Source: Coriaria nepalensis (taxonomy: Eukaryota; Streptophyta; Magnoliopsida; Cucurbitales; Coriariaceae). Taken from it: a DNA stretch of 64,000 bases. Positions within the stretch are counted from its first letter, which is position 1, and the number at the start of each line of letters is the position of its first letter. The DNA is taken from contig CP114499.1 in NCBI GenBank assembly GCA_027186245.1, positions 9,181,001-9,245,000 on the forward strand, in the 5' to 3' direction. The notes beneath the pieces are model-generated. The model had not been told where the DNA came from. It saw only the letters and a program-made list of their open reading frames with translations, and made no database searches. The position numbers were made by a program, and so were the translations under genes. Shown piece after piece: positions 53,530-63,082 of the stretch.

Positions 53530-53680
53530 GGAAATATTTTTCATTTTCCCTCTTTTGATTGGGGGTATCATCGCAATTGTAGAAGAGAAGATTCTTGGCA
53601 TCTAGACAAATTTTTGCACCCATTTTATATATGTTCGGTGAAAGCTCTGTTCACCATTGCTGTATCGGCTCTGCATCGAT
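53530..53680. repeat. Copy of the 3' flank of the ERdj3A pseudogene
   Basis: Clearly similar to 57390-57535: both read TTTTCCCTCT, a run of five or six G, a TATC, AGAAGAGAAG or AGAAAGAGAAGG, GGCATCTAG and then TTTTGCACC, followed by a GAAAG...TTCACCAT segment in the same order. This places a relic of an ERdj3A 3' end between Em2 and Em3. Confidence 0.7.
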
Positions 53681-53740
53681 GTGTATCATCGACATGACTC
53701 GTGGAATGATAAGAAAATAAAAGATCTATAAATTAATTGG

Positions 53741-53880
53741 CGTATGATTCTTTTATGAAGTTATTTATTGCAAGCAACACTACTACTCATGTAACCATTT
53801 CTTAACTACAAGAAATTTCACCTTGATCGGTCATCGATCATGCATGCAGAACGTCAGGAGCACCCATATGTGCGTCCAAA
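53741..53880. repeat. Em-cluster dispersed direct repeat, copy C
   Basis: Third copy of the unit at 51847, closer to copy B, also ending in CATGCATGCAGAACGTCA. It lies downstream of Em3 as transcribed, in the same place that copy A occupies downstream of Em2. Confidence 0.75.
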
Positions 53881-54311
53881 CTCTGTTTAAATGCTTAAAA
53901 TAATAAGCATGTATTTAGCTTGGGTGTTTTGCTAATTAAAGCAAACCTTTGGTGTAATAAGAGAATACTGAGAGGGGCCTTGAAATATATGATTTGAGCA
54001 AAAGTGCATCTGAACGACCGAGAAAAGGCTCGAAAGATATACAATGCATCTGGTTGGACCAATTGAGACATGCAGTGAGCTTCCACTTCTATTCAGAGTC
54101 GAGAGAGCTATAAAGCTTCCCCTTCCCCTCGGTTTATTACGAGATTGACTGGTCTATTTTACAATATGTGGGGTTTCACATGCGCAAAAAAGTGCGCATT
54201 ACAAAACATGAAAACATGCATAAACCAAATAGACTTACATAAACAAGAGACTTAACCACTTAAAACTTGCATAAACCAAGCAAAAGTTTGCTATATATAC
54301 TTTCAACATTC

Positions 54312-54693
54312 TCATGGGTTCCTAGTCTTGTACTTGGACTCGTCGATTTGAATCCCTTCTTCCGCAGCACGCTCTCCTCCAGACTTGTCCTGAGTGCTTT
54401 GCCCACCTTTACGGCCCATCTTCTTATACCCTTCATGGCCTATCTGCTCCTTCCTGATCTCACCTCCTCGGCTCCGCCCTATCATCATATGTTCATCTTC
54501 AACACATCATACTTTAATTTAGACAGTTTATTTTAAAACAAGTTAAAGTCTGCATTGTTTTTTGTTTTGTAACAATACCTTCTGCAAGGTGTTCCTGAGC
54601 TTCGAGGCTCTTCCCACCGGTTCCGCCCGGCACAACGGTTTCTCCCCGCTTTGCCTTCTCTTGGAGCTCTGGCCTTTTCTGTTCTGATGCCAT
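54312..54693 (-). CDS. Em-like group 1 LEA protein, copy 3 (single repeat)
   Basis: A 93-residue hydrophilin. Exons: 54579-54693 and 54312-54478, with a 100-bp intron in the same place as in copy 2. It has the start [28 protein letters not shown] and one 20-mer ([17 protein letters not shown]), which has lost the usual Q-T/E-T and Q-E. The tail [12 protein letters not shown] is complete. Its upstream sequence follows that of Em2 closely (TGACGTCG, GGAGCTATCTTCTTTTGACA) only to about 54909, where the ERdj3A relic begins; the Em2-type CACGTG site is therefore missing. Confidence 0.9.
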
Positions 54694-54909
54694 TTTAGTT
54701 CGTAGCTACTGTTTCTAGAATTGTAGTTTTTCTTGAATATAGATTGCTATTGCAGATAGAGTCAGTAAGCACTGGTTTGTTTATATTTGCAGATATGGTG
54801 GAGGAAAAAGTTAATACTGAGTCGGCGAATCGATACGTACTGACGTCGAATCGGATAATGCGGAACAACGGAGCTATCTTCTTTTGACACGCATACAATT
54901 TCGAAAGTC

Positions 54910-57281
54910 AAGAAGATGAGCGTAGTGCAAGCCAACGTGAAATACAGAAAGCCTTTCACAAGTATGCTTCTGGAAACTCTCTGTCCCTCGTAACATAAGC
55001 ATTTAGTATATAATTATATATCCGCATTTTGCAAAGGTGATTTCGTGAGTAAGAGTAAAAATTCTGGGCAGTGTCTTGGTGATAAAGTTTCAATTTATCA
55101 GAACCTCTGATTTGAAATTGAGATGTTGTGATTGATAGCATCATCACCGTGTAATGTATCTTGGCATAACGGGAAGAGTTTTTCTCAGGAATTTATATGT
55201 TTTGTTTAGGATAGCTTTTGCGAGTTTGAGTTATGATATACATCCTCGAATCTTAGGCTAGATTTCTCCAGAGCTGGTATGCAAAGTTATGGCTTTCCAT
55301 TTATACGGTTTTCTTTCTTTTTGTTCCCCTCTTTTAGGCTTTCGCTTCAATACCACCCAGATAAGAACTAGAGCAAGGGTGCCCAACAGAAGTTTGCCGA
55401 AATTAACAACGGTAAAATTTCAGACATGCTTTTAGGATAGCTTTCCATTTTATTCGTTAGGATGATGAAGTCGATAACTGAAACTTCGTTGTCTTTCAGC
55501 ATATGAGATTTTATCTGATGAAGAGAAGAGAAGAAATTACGATACTTATGGTGATGAGAAGGGAAATCCTGGATTTGGAGCCGGTGGCTATCCAGGGGAT
55601 CAGAGCAGATATACATACTTCACAAGCGGCGGACCCGGTCAAAACCAGTATGACTCCAAATCAGGCCAATCAGGGTGGTTCAAAGTCATTCTCCTTTTCT
55701 TTTGGTGGGCCCGGTGGTTCGAGCTCATTTGGATCTGATTTAGAAGATATATTCTCCAACTTCTTTGGAGGTAATGTCAACAGTGGCGGGGGGGGGGGGG
55801 GGAGTTCGGCGGTTTCGGACCTTTTGGTGGCTGGCTCATCGAGCTCTCAATATGGGGCTAGTAGTTCACCAAAGAGCCAAATCCATCAACTCTCAGGTCT
55901 TTATGAAAGATATAGCTGACCAAGGAATCACATGGCTTCTGATGTCTTATTCTCCCTCTCTGAGGGGAATTCAAAGAACTGATTCAGTTATTGAGGAGAT
56001 CGCCAGCTCATTGCTGGCTGCCATAAAGGTAAACTTTTTCATTTTATTTTTTTTTTGTTCCTTACAATGTCCATTTATGTTGGCGCTTGTTCTTCATATT
56101 GTTTCTTTTCCTATTGAAGGTAGGAGCCATAGATTGTGAAAGCGAGCTGTCTTTTTGCAAGGACCTTGGTATATATCCGCATACAGCACCCAGGGTGTTC
56201 ATTTATTCATACAAAACCAGCGATTTGGGTGCACTGGTAGAGTACAGTGGTGATATGGTTGCAAAGAATTTAAAATCGTTTTGCCAAAGAGCACTTGCCA
56301 AGGTTTTCAAAACGAGTTGACCTGAAGAAGTTTGATTTTTCTTCCAATATAGCTGGAAGATTGCCCACCGTGATGCTTCTTTCTACTCAGAAAGATACAC
56401 CAATTATTTGGCGGGCCCTCAGCGGGATGTATCACAAGCGATTTGTTTTCTTCAATGCAGAGGTATGTAAAAGAGTCGGCTAAATTTTCCGTTCTGCAGT
56501 TTAGAGGACTTTCTGTAAATGAATTAACTGAAAAGTGGATTTTGTTTTTGGTGAATGATGTTTCTGATCCAATAGTAAAGAAGTAGTTGGGAGTTGATGC
56601 AGTTGCCAGTGATTCTTGGATGGCTGTCCGACGGGGAAAAGCACGTTCTTAGAATGGGGATTGACGTGAAAGATTTAAAAACCACAATTAAAGATCTTAG
56701 TACCTTGCTTGACGGTTATGAGAAAAAGAACAAGGCTGCTTCAAGTAAGGCCAAAAAAGCACATTCTGATTCAGATGAGAATCACATTCCTTCATTAACT
56801 GGGTCCAATTTTGACGATTTATGTGGAGAGTCGACTCCTGTCTGTGTTATTGGTGCCTTTAAATCCTGTAAAGCAAAAGAGCAGCTCCAATCTATTTTAT
56901 CCATTGTGAGTTTATATCCTCTTACTACAATCTTCGCACTTGGTTCATGATTTTATCATTTGTGGACTTATGGTTATTTGTGTTCTTGCTTTCAGGTGTC
57001 ACATAAAACATTATCTAGGCGACAGAATCTTTCACCTAGCTCTAAGGATGCACTTTCTTACGCGCTCTTAGATCCATCAAAACAGTCATCATTCTTAAAA
57101 TGCATTTGACAGGGCTGGTTTTAAATCATTGGATAAACTATTGGTCGCATATAAACCTCGGAAAGGAAAGTTTGCTGTATTTAAGGGGGAAATGGATGCA
57201 GAAGAAGTTGAGAGATTTATCGGTTCTGTTCTTAATGGAGACATTCAGTTTATGAAGACACGCCAAAGGCCGGAATTCAGG
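54910..57281 (+). pseudogene. ERdj3A/TMS1 (J-domain plus thioredoxin-like, ER) pseudogene
   Basis: Related to Arabidopsis ERdj3A/TMS1, an ER co-chaperone needed for thermotolerant pollen tubes. Exon relics: 54910-54961, 55338-55411, 55500-56028, 56120-56462, 56551-56905, 56996-57281. Intact landmarks are S-A-S-Q-R-E-I-Q-K-A-F-H-K, Y-H-P-D-K-N, the Gly/Phe region, the long thioredoxin-like part (D-Q-G-I-T-W-L-L-M-S-Y, H-K-R-F-V-F-F-N-A) and T-R-Q-R-P-E-F-R. Lesions: signal peptide and first J-domain residues missing; TAG at 55369-55371 straight after H-P-D-K-N; frame change near 55650; frame changes around a 15-G run (55788-55802); one-base insertion near 56290; AG acceptor lost before 56551; TAG at 56584-56586; one-base insertions near 56605 and 57098. 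Introns remain, so this is not a processed copy. Confidence 0.9.
55788..55802. repeat. 15-G homopolymer in the pseudogene Gly-rich region
   Basis: Unbroken G15 where the functional gene would encode a mixed-codon Gly stretch. It coincides with a frame change, so slippage (in the genome or in sequencing) is likely. Confidence 0.9.
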
Positions 57282-57596
57282 TGATCAAAAGATCCCTTAT
57301 CTGCTTACTAAAATCTGTACAAGGTTTTTTGTTTTTTGTTTTTTGTTTTTTTTTTTTTCAGGCTTAATGTACATAACATCATTAGAAATGGTTTACGTTT
57401 TCCCTCTCTTGCTTGGGGGGTGTATCTTAGAAAGAGAAGGGAAGGTTTTCGGCATCTAGGACAATTTTGCACCTTTTAAGAAAAATCTGTGATATTTGGT
57501 TGAAAGTTTTTTCACCATGGATGTGTCCACTCTGTACTTGATTGTGATGGCATGTTTCGTCATTGCTCTGCAAATGGGAAAATGTTGTTCTCATTC

Positions 57597-57838
57597 TATT
57601 GTTTGGTTTCATTCCAATCATTCCGCGAAATGATAAGCGCTCAATTTTCATTTCTATGTTGACTAAAATGATTCTATTGATTTCTATAGGGTGTGGGAAT
57701 GGGCGGAATTGATCAAAATCACTATCATGTCCATTCCGATAATTCCTCATCCATTCTATCATTTTCACTCATTCTAACCATTTGTATTCCTTTCATTTTA
57801 CCAATTCATATTCTTCGACGGAATGATAATCAAACATA
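57597..57838. mobile_element. Candidate MITE with imperfect terminal inverted repeats
   Basis: The left end reads ATTGTTTGGTTTCATTCC and the right end, reversed, TATGTTTGATTATCATTCC: 19-bp arms differing by a few bases and one indel. The interior (about 240 bp total) is non-coding and rich in ATTCC/GGAAT, as in short non-autonomous DNA elements of plants. No clear target-site duplication could be fixed, so superfamily is open. Confidence 0.45.
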
Positions 57839-58057
57839 CCATAAGGGTCAATGGTTATTTTTTAACTTTATAGGGATCTTTATCATATTTTAGGAGTTAA
57901 ATGATAATCCATCTGTCTTGTGTCAATGGAAACAAGTCTGGAGTGGTATTCAGAATTATGTAGCGATATTCAATGACTTACCATAATTATGGGTCAGTGA
58001 CTCAGTGATGATCTTTAAGCGACGGTTACATTTTAAGCACAGAAATCAGGGATCCAA

Positions 58058-58265
58058 AAACGTCCCTTTTTGGGTGATATTCCTGAGTATCGTCCTGTAT
58101 TTCCTTAACTGCTTTGACCCGATAAGGACACTTGTTTATATATTGAACAAAAGAGTATAAGAAACGTCCCTTTTTGGGTGATGTTCATGAGTGTCCTGCT
58201 GTATTTCCTCAACTGCTTTGTCCCGATTTGGACCCTTTTGTTATTGAACAAACTACAAAGAGTAT
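58058..58265. repeat. 104-bp tandem duplication upstream of stachyose synthase
   Basis: Two adjacent units, 58058-58161 and 58162-58265, both starting AAACGTCCCTTTTTGGGTGAT and ending near AAAGAGTAT, with about 15 differences. The second unit ends 131 bp before the ATG, so the duplication sits in the promoter or leader. Confidence 0.9.
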
Positions 58266-58396
58266 TTCATACAGTGATTATATCTGTTTATATAATCCGG
58301 ATGAATGCCACCATTATAGAGTGAGATCACAGCTCCTTCCCTGTCCTTCAATCAATAACAGTTCTCCCCCCTGTTTCTAGTTTTTTCTTCTCTTCA

Positions 58397-61272
58397 ATGG
58401 CACCACCTAACGATCATGCTCTTCATTCAATCTCGAGTGTCCTCGGACAGGACGAGAGGTTGGAAAACTGTTTTGACTTGACCAATGGGAATTTGAATGT
58501 CAACGGTTTCCCGCTTTTGTTTGAAGTCCCTGAGAATGTCTCTTTTAGTCCATTTTCTTCATTGAGCAAATCTTCTGATGCTCCATCTTACATGCTTGAC
58601 CGTGTTAATGCTTTGTCTCACAAGGGTGGGTTTTTGGGATTCAATCTGATTGAACCCTCTGATAGGTTGACCAACTCATTGGGTAAATTCTATGGCAGAG
58701 ATTTTCTTAGTATTTTCAGGTTCAAAACATGGTGGTCTACCATGTGGGTGGGAAAATCTGGTTCTGATTTACAAAAAGAAACCCAATGGGTTCTCTTTAA
58801 TCTGCCTGAAATAAAATCATATGTCATAATCATACCAATCATTCAAGGCAGTTTTCGGTCTGCTCTCTGTCCTGGAACCGACAATGATCATGACCATGTC
58901 ATGATCTGTGCCGAAAGCGGCTCTTCCCAAGTACAAGGTTCCAACTTTGACTCCATTGCTTACATTCATGTGTCTGAAAATCCTTATAGCTTGATGAATG
59001 AGGCTTTTGGTGCTATTAGGGTCCATCTTAATAGCTTTAGACTTCTAGAAGAAAAGAAAGTTCCAAGCATCGTCGACAAATTCGGTTGGTGCACTTGGGA
59101 TGCTTTCTATTTAACTGTCAATCCTGCCGGAATTTTTTATGGATTGAATGAACTCGTCAAAGGTGGCATGTCACCTAGATTCCTCATCATAGATGATGGG
59201 TGGCAAACTATAAAGCTAGATCGAGATGATCATAACGAGGATTTAGAGAAAGCTATCATAGGTGGGACTCAAATATGGGCGAGAATGCACAGTGTTGAGG
59301 AGGGTGAGAAATTTAAAAGCTATCACAGCGGGTCTAATCCTCCTTTTAATCCAAACAAGCCAAAAATGTTGATCTCAAAGGCTAATGAGCTTGACCAGGC
59401 TGAGAAGAATCTTAAGAAGGCTATTCGACATGTGGTTAAGGATTTATACGGGTTTGAAGTGAGAATTCAAAAGCTGACTCAAGAATTGAAAGAGATGCAG
59501 GGCATATCAGATGATCAGAATGCAACTTGGTTTATCAATTCTGATCATGATAAAGGAAATGCTGATGATTATGGATTTAAGGCGTTAACTAGGGATTTGC
59601 GGACGAAATTCAAAGGTTTAGAAGATATCTATTTGTGGCACTCTGTATTTGGTTCTTGGTCTGGAGTCAGGCCCGGCTCGACCCCGTTTAATTCAAAGAT
59701 TGTTCCTTGTATTCTCTCTCCTGGATCTGATGATATGATGGATGATCTTGCGATCAATAATGTGATTGAAGGTGGGGTCGGAGTCGTTCATCCGGATGAA
59801 GTTGGAAAATTCTATGATTCATTGCATTCATATCTGGCTAATTCCGGTATTACAGGAGTCAAAGTAGATGTCATTGATGTAAGTATTAAATAACTGTTAG
59901 TGTTTGTGAAAACTAGGTTAGAATTTATTTATTTTTGAAATTTTATAGTAATTTTTTGTTCGTGTTTATAGACGATTGAATATGTGGGAGAAGAATATGG
60001 CGGCCGCGTGGAGCTGGCAAAGGCTTACTACAAGGGGCTCAATGAATCTGTTGTGAACAACTTCAACGGGACTGGAGTCATAGCTAGTATGGAACACTGT
60101 AATGACTTCTTCTTCCTTGGAACAAGGCAAATTGCGATGGGAAGAGCTGGTAAGAAGAGAATCTTTCTAACTATACCAAACTTCTTTAAACTTTTTCCGA
60201 AATTAACATTTAGTTAGTATGTGAGTTATAGGGGATGATTTCTGGACTGAAGATCAAAATGGGGATCCAATGGGAGTTTACTGGCTGCAGGGGGCTCATA
60301 TGGTTCACTGTTCTTACAACAGTTTATGGATGGGTCAGATTATTCAACCCGATTGGGATATGTTCCAGTCCGACCATTTCTGTGCTAACTATCATGCAGC
60401 CTCTAGGGCCATCTGTGGTGGTCCAATCTATATCAGTGACGCACCTGGATGCCATAATTTTGAGCTGCTAAACAAGCTTGTTTACCCAGATGGTACTATT
60501 CCTAGATGCCAGCACTTTCCCCTCCCGTCCAGAGATTGCCTCTTTGCTAACCCGCTGTTCGACAAGAAAACTATTCTCAAACTATGGAACTTCAACAAGG
60601 TTTCTATTTCCCAACAGTTTTCTTATTCTCTGTTAACGTGTTGTACAAGTATTTATATAAAGTTGGTCTATTGATGAACAGTATGGAGGTGTGATCGGAG
60701 CTTTCAATTGCCAAGGAGCTGGATGGGATCGTAACGAGAAATTGATGATAGGGTATCCAGAATGTTACAAGGAGATTTCGGGTTCGGTGCATGTTTCTGA
60801 TATCGAATGGGACCAAAACGTCGAAGCAGAGAAAATGGGAAATGCAGAGGAGTATGCAGTGTATCTTAATCAGGCCGAGAAACTTAGGCTAATGATCACC
60901 AATTTAGGCGAAGCAATCCAAGTCACCATCCAACCTTCTTCATTTGAGCTGTTTAGCTTTGTGCCTGTCAAGAATCTGGGCCTGAAAAACATTAAGTTCG
61001 CTCCGATTGGGCTGACAGGGATGTTCAACAGTGGGGGAACAATTCAAGAATTGGGTTACTATGAAGAAGGTGAGCTTATAAAGGTGGATATTAGAGTTAA
61101 AGGTGGAGGGAGTTTCTTGGCTTATTCAAGTGAGTGTCCTGACAAGTGTTATGTGAATGGTGGTGAAGAGATGGATTTCAAGTGGTTTGCTGATGATGGG
61201 AAGAAGCTCACATTGAATCTTCATTGGATTGAGGAGACTTGTGGCATTTCCAACATCACTTTCATCTTCTGA
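58397..61272 (+). CDS. STS: Stachyose synthase (raffinose synthase family, GH36)
   Basis: An 872-residue cytosolic galactosyltransferase moving galactose from galactinol to raffinose to form stachyose. Exons: 58397-59878, 59972-60149, 60232-60599, 60682-61272. The family core is complete: K-F-G-W-C-T-W-D-A-F-Y, I-I-D-D-G-W-Q (about residue 265), G-V-K-V-D-V-I-D with candidate nucleophile Asp491, S-M-E-H-C-N-D-F-F, and S-D-H-F-C-A-N-Y-H-A-A-S-R-A. Between about 275 and 375 it carries the extra insertion (K-M-L-I-S-K-A-N-E-L and following Lys/Glu-rich helix) that distinguishes stachyose synthases from raffinose synthases; that is why STS is preferred. Total length fits pea and adzuki STS. Raffinose-family sugars serve seed desiccation tolerance and, in some plants, phloem transport. 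No lesions were seen. Confidence 0.93.
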
Positions 61273-61422
61273 TAAACCACAAGTTGTGCTGATGATTATG
61301 TTTTTTCTTTCCTTTTGGACCAGACAGATTAGAATTATGTCAACGGTTTTACTTCATCAGCATTTCTCCAACAAGATCTGTTTTCTTTTTTTCATAAACC
61401 GTCAGTTAATAATAATAAAAAA

Positions 61423-61471
<49 letters not shown>

Positions 61472-62519
61472 AAGTGTTCTTATACATTTGGATTACTATA
61501 ACAAACTAAGGAGCAAAGAGATATTAAAAGAAATGAGGAGGAAAATCAATTATAGTGACCTCTCCATTTGGATGAACTAGGCATGTTGTCTAAGGGGTGT
61601 GGGGTCCAATGATAATTTCTTCCCATCTTTTATCATGACTTGCCAATATTAAGGGGTATAATATTAGGTTTGGACTTTCTCTAAACTGTACCGATCCGAT
61701 TTCACTGATACTTAGGTATTACTAAGAAGATGCAATTCTTCACAAAGGCTACCTATCAATAGTGTCCTGGAGTTGCATGCATTGCCTTCGTTTTCATATC
61801 TTCTACAAGCTGATCATGTGTCAACCTTTTGACTCACCAGAAAGCATCAACATGGTGATGTCTCGGCTTCTAATCTAAAGTCATTAGGCGTCGAATGAAA
61901 GATCAATGCCTCTTTGCCTGTATGATTTTAAAATTGTGTCATTATCATATTCAATGACTACATTGACTGCAGTTTTTTTCCAAAAAATAAATCAATAAAA
62001 AAATTTAATAGTTTTCTTTTCAAGAGTTGATGTGTATTTATTTATAGATCTCTCATTTTGACTATAAATTAATTTCAAAGACAATTATATTTGATAATCA
62101 TACGTACACACAAATTTTCTATCTATAATTAAAAATATTATCCGAATCAATCTGTCTATTTCTTATGCCAGCATGAGACCAAAGCAATATTTGTTACATT
62201 TCATTATAACTCTATCCATCGATGATTACCATACTAAATATATTCAACGATATAAATCAAGTATGAATGTATAGCTGTAAATTTCTAATTGGTCCTTCGT
62301 TTATTTCATAGTGAGATCAAATCTTAGCTTTTCAAACTTTATGCTAAACCACAGTCGAAAGATAACACATTCAAAGTAATAAATGAAAATAAAACTATCA
62401 ACTTTATTCTGCAGAAAACTAAACATACATAAGTATAGTGTCAAGGAAAAGAACTAAAAGCAAAATATAGACTTCCACTAAAACTACATATCGTCAAATA
62501 AAATAACATCATATGAGAT
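61273..62519. other. Spacer, STS 3' flank and possible retrotransposon flank
   Basis: Includes a poly-A/(TA)n tract (61418-61470). The right half (about 62040-62519) is AT-rich and may be 3' non-coding or LTR sequence of the copia fragment, but no LTR ends (TG...CA), primer site or second LTR were identified. The rest of the truncated bHLH140/aprataxin gene is not found here. Confidence 0.5.
61418..61470. repeat. A-run followed by (TA)n
   Basis: About 22 A and then about 30 bp of TA repeat, 150 bp beyond the STS stop codon. Confidence 0.95.
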
Positions 62520-63082
62520 GTATGCTCATGAAAGATCTTGGGTGATAAACGTTTAGTAAGTGAATTTGCAAGCACGAAGTTCGTTCATATATGTTCAATT
62601 GACACTATCTTACTATGAACTCGCTTCTTAACAATTAGAAACTTAATGTCTACGTGTTTAGACTTCAATGAGCTTTCGTTGTTGTTTGAATATAGAATTG
62701 TCGAAAGATTGTCACAATACACCTTAAGTGATCTTTCAATACTATTCACTATTCGCAGCCTAGTGACAAAATTTTGCAGCCATATCACATGATTGGTTGT
62801 CTCATAATAAATTATGAACCCTGCTGCTATAATAGAAGAAGCTATGAGTGACTGCTTGACACTCTAGAAAATAGCACCTCCAGATAGTATATAGATATAG
62901 TCAGAAGTGGATCTCTTAGTATCTTGGCAATCCGCAAAATCAGAGTCAGAATACCCAATGATCTCCAAATTATCGGACTTCCGATAGGTGAGCATTCTCT
63001 TCAAGTACCTCATAACCCGTTTGACTACTTATACATGTTAGGGCTACTTAAGTATCTTCCTAACCTACTCACTATGAACGCT
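62520..63082 (-). mobile_element. Ty1/copia retrotransposon fragment (end of RT to RNase H)
   Basis: Read on the minus strand, this is the C-terminal part of a copia polyprotein: V-V-K-R-V-M-R-Y-L-K, G-Y-S-D-S-D-F-A-D-C, R-S-T-S-D-Y-I-Y-I-L-S-G-G, V-Y-C-D-N and S-K-H-V-D-I-K-F (RNase H), then N-S-L-T-K-R-L-S-P-K and F-H-E-H-T near the usual end of the polyprotein. Several in-frame stops and at least one frame change mark it as dead. Gag, protease, integrase and most of the reverse transcriptase are absent. It is fused directly to a host exon at about 63082. Confidence 0.9.

Larger units (their letters stand above)
57282..58396. other. Spacer between ERdj3A relic and stachyose synthase
   Basis: Contains the ERdj3A 3' flank (57390-57535, duplicated at 53530), a T-run at 57328-57358, a candidate MITE and a 104-bp tandem duplication. 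No further gene was found. Confidence 0.6.

Noticed and set aside
55503..56139. Two overlapping plus-strand frames that could be separate small genes
   Set aside because: Each is one segment of the frameshifted ERdj3A relic in a different frame.
57427..57893. Open frames on both strands around 57.4-57.9 kb
   Set aside because: They run across the ERdj3A 3' flank and the candidate MITE and resemble no protein.
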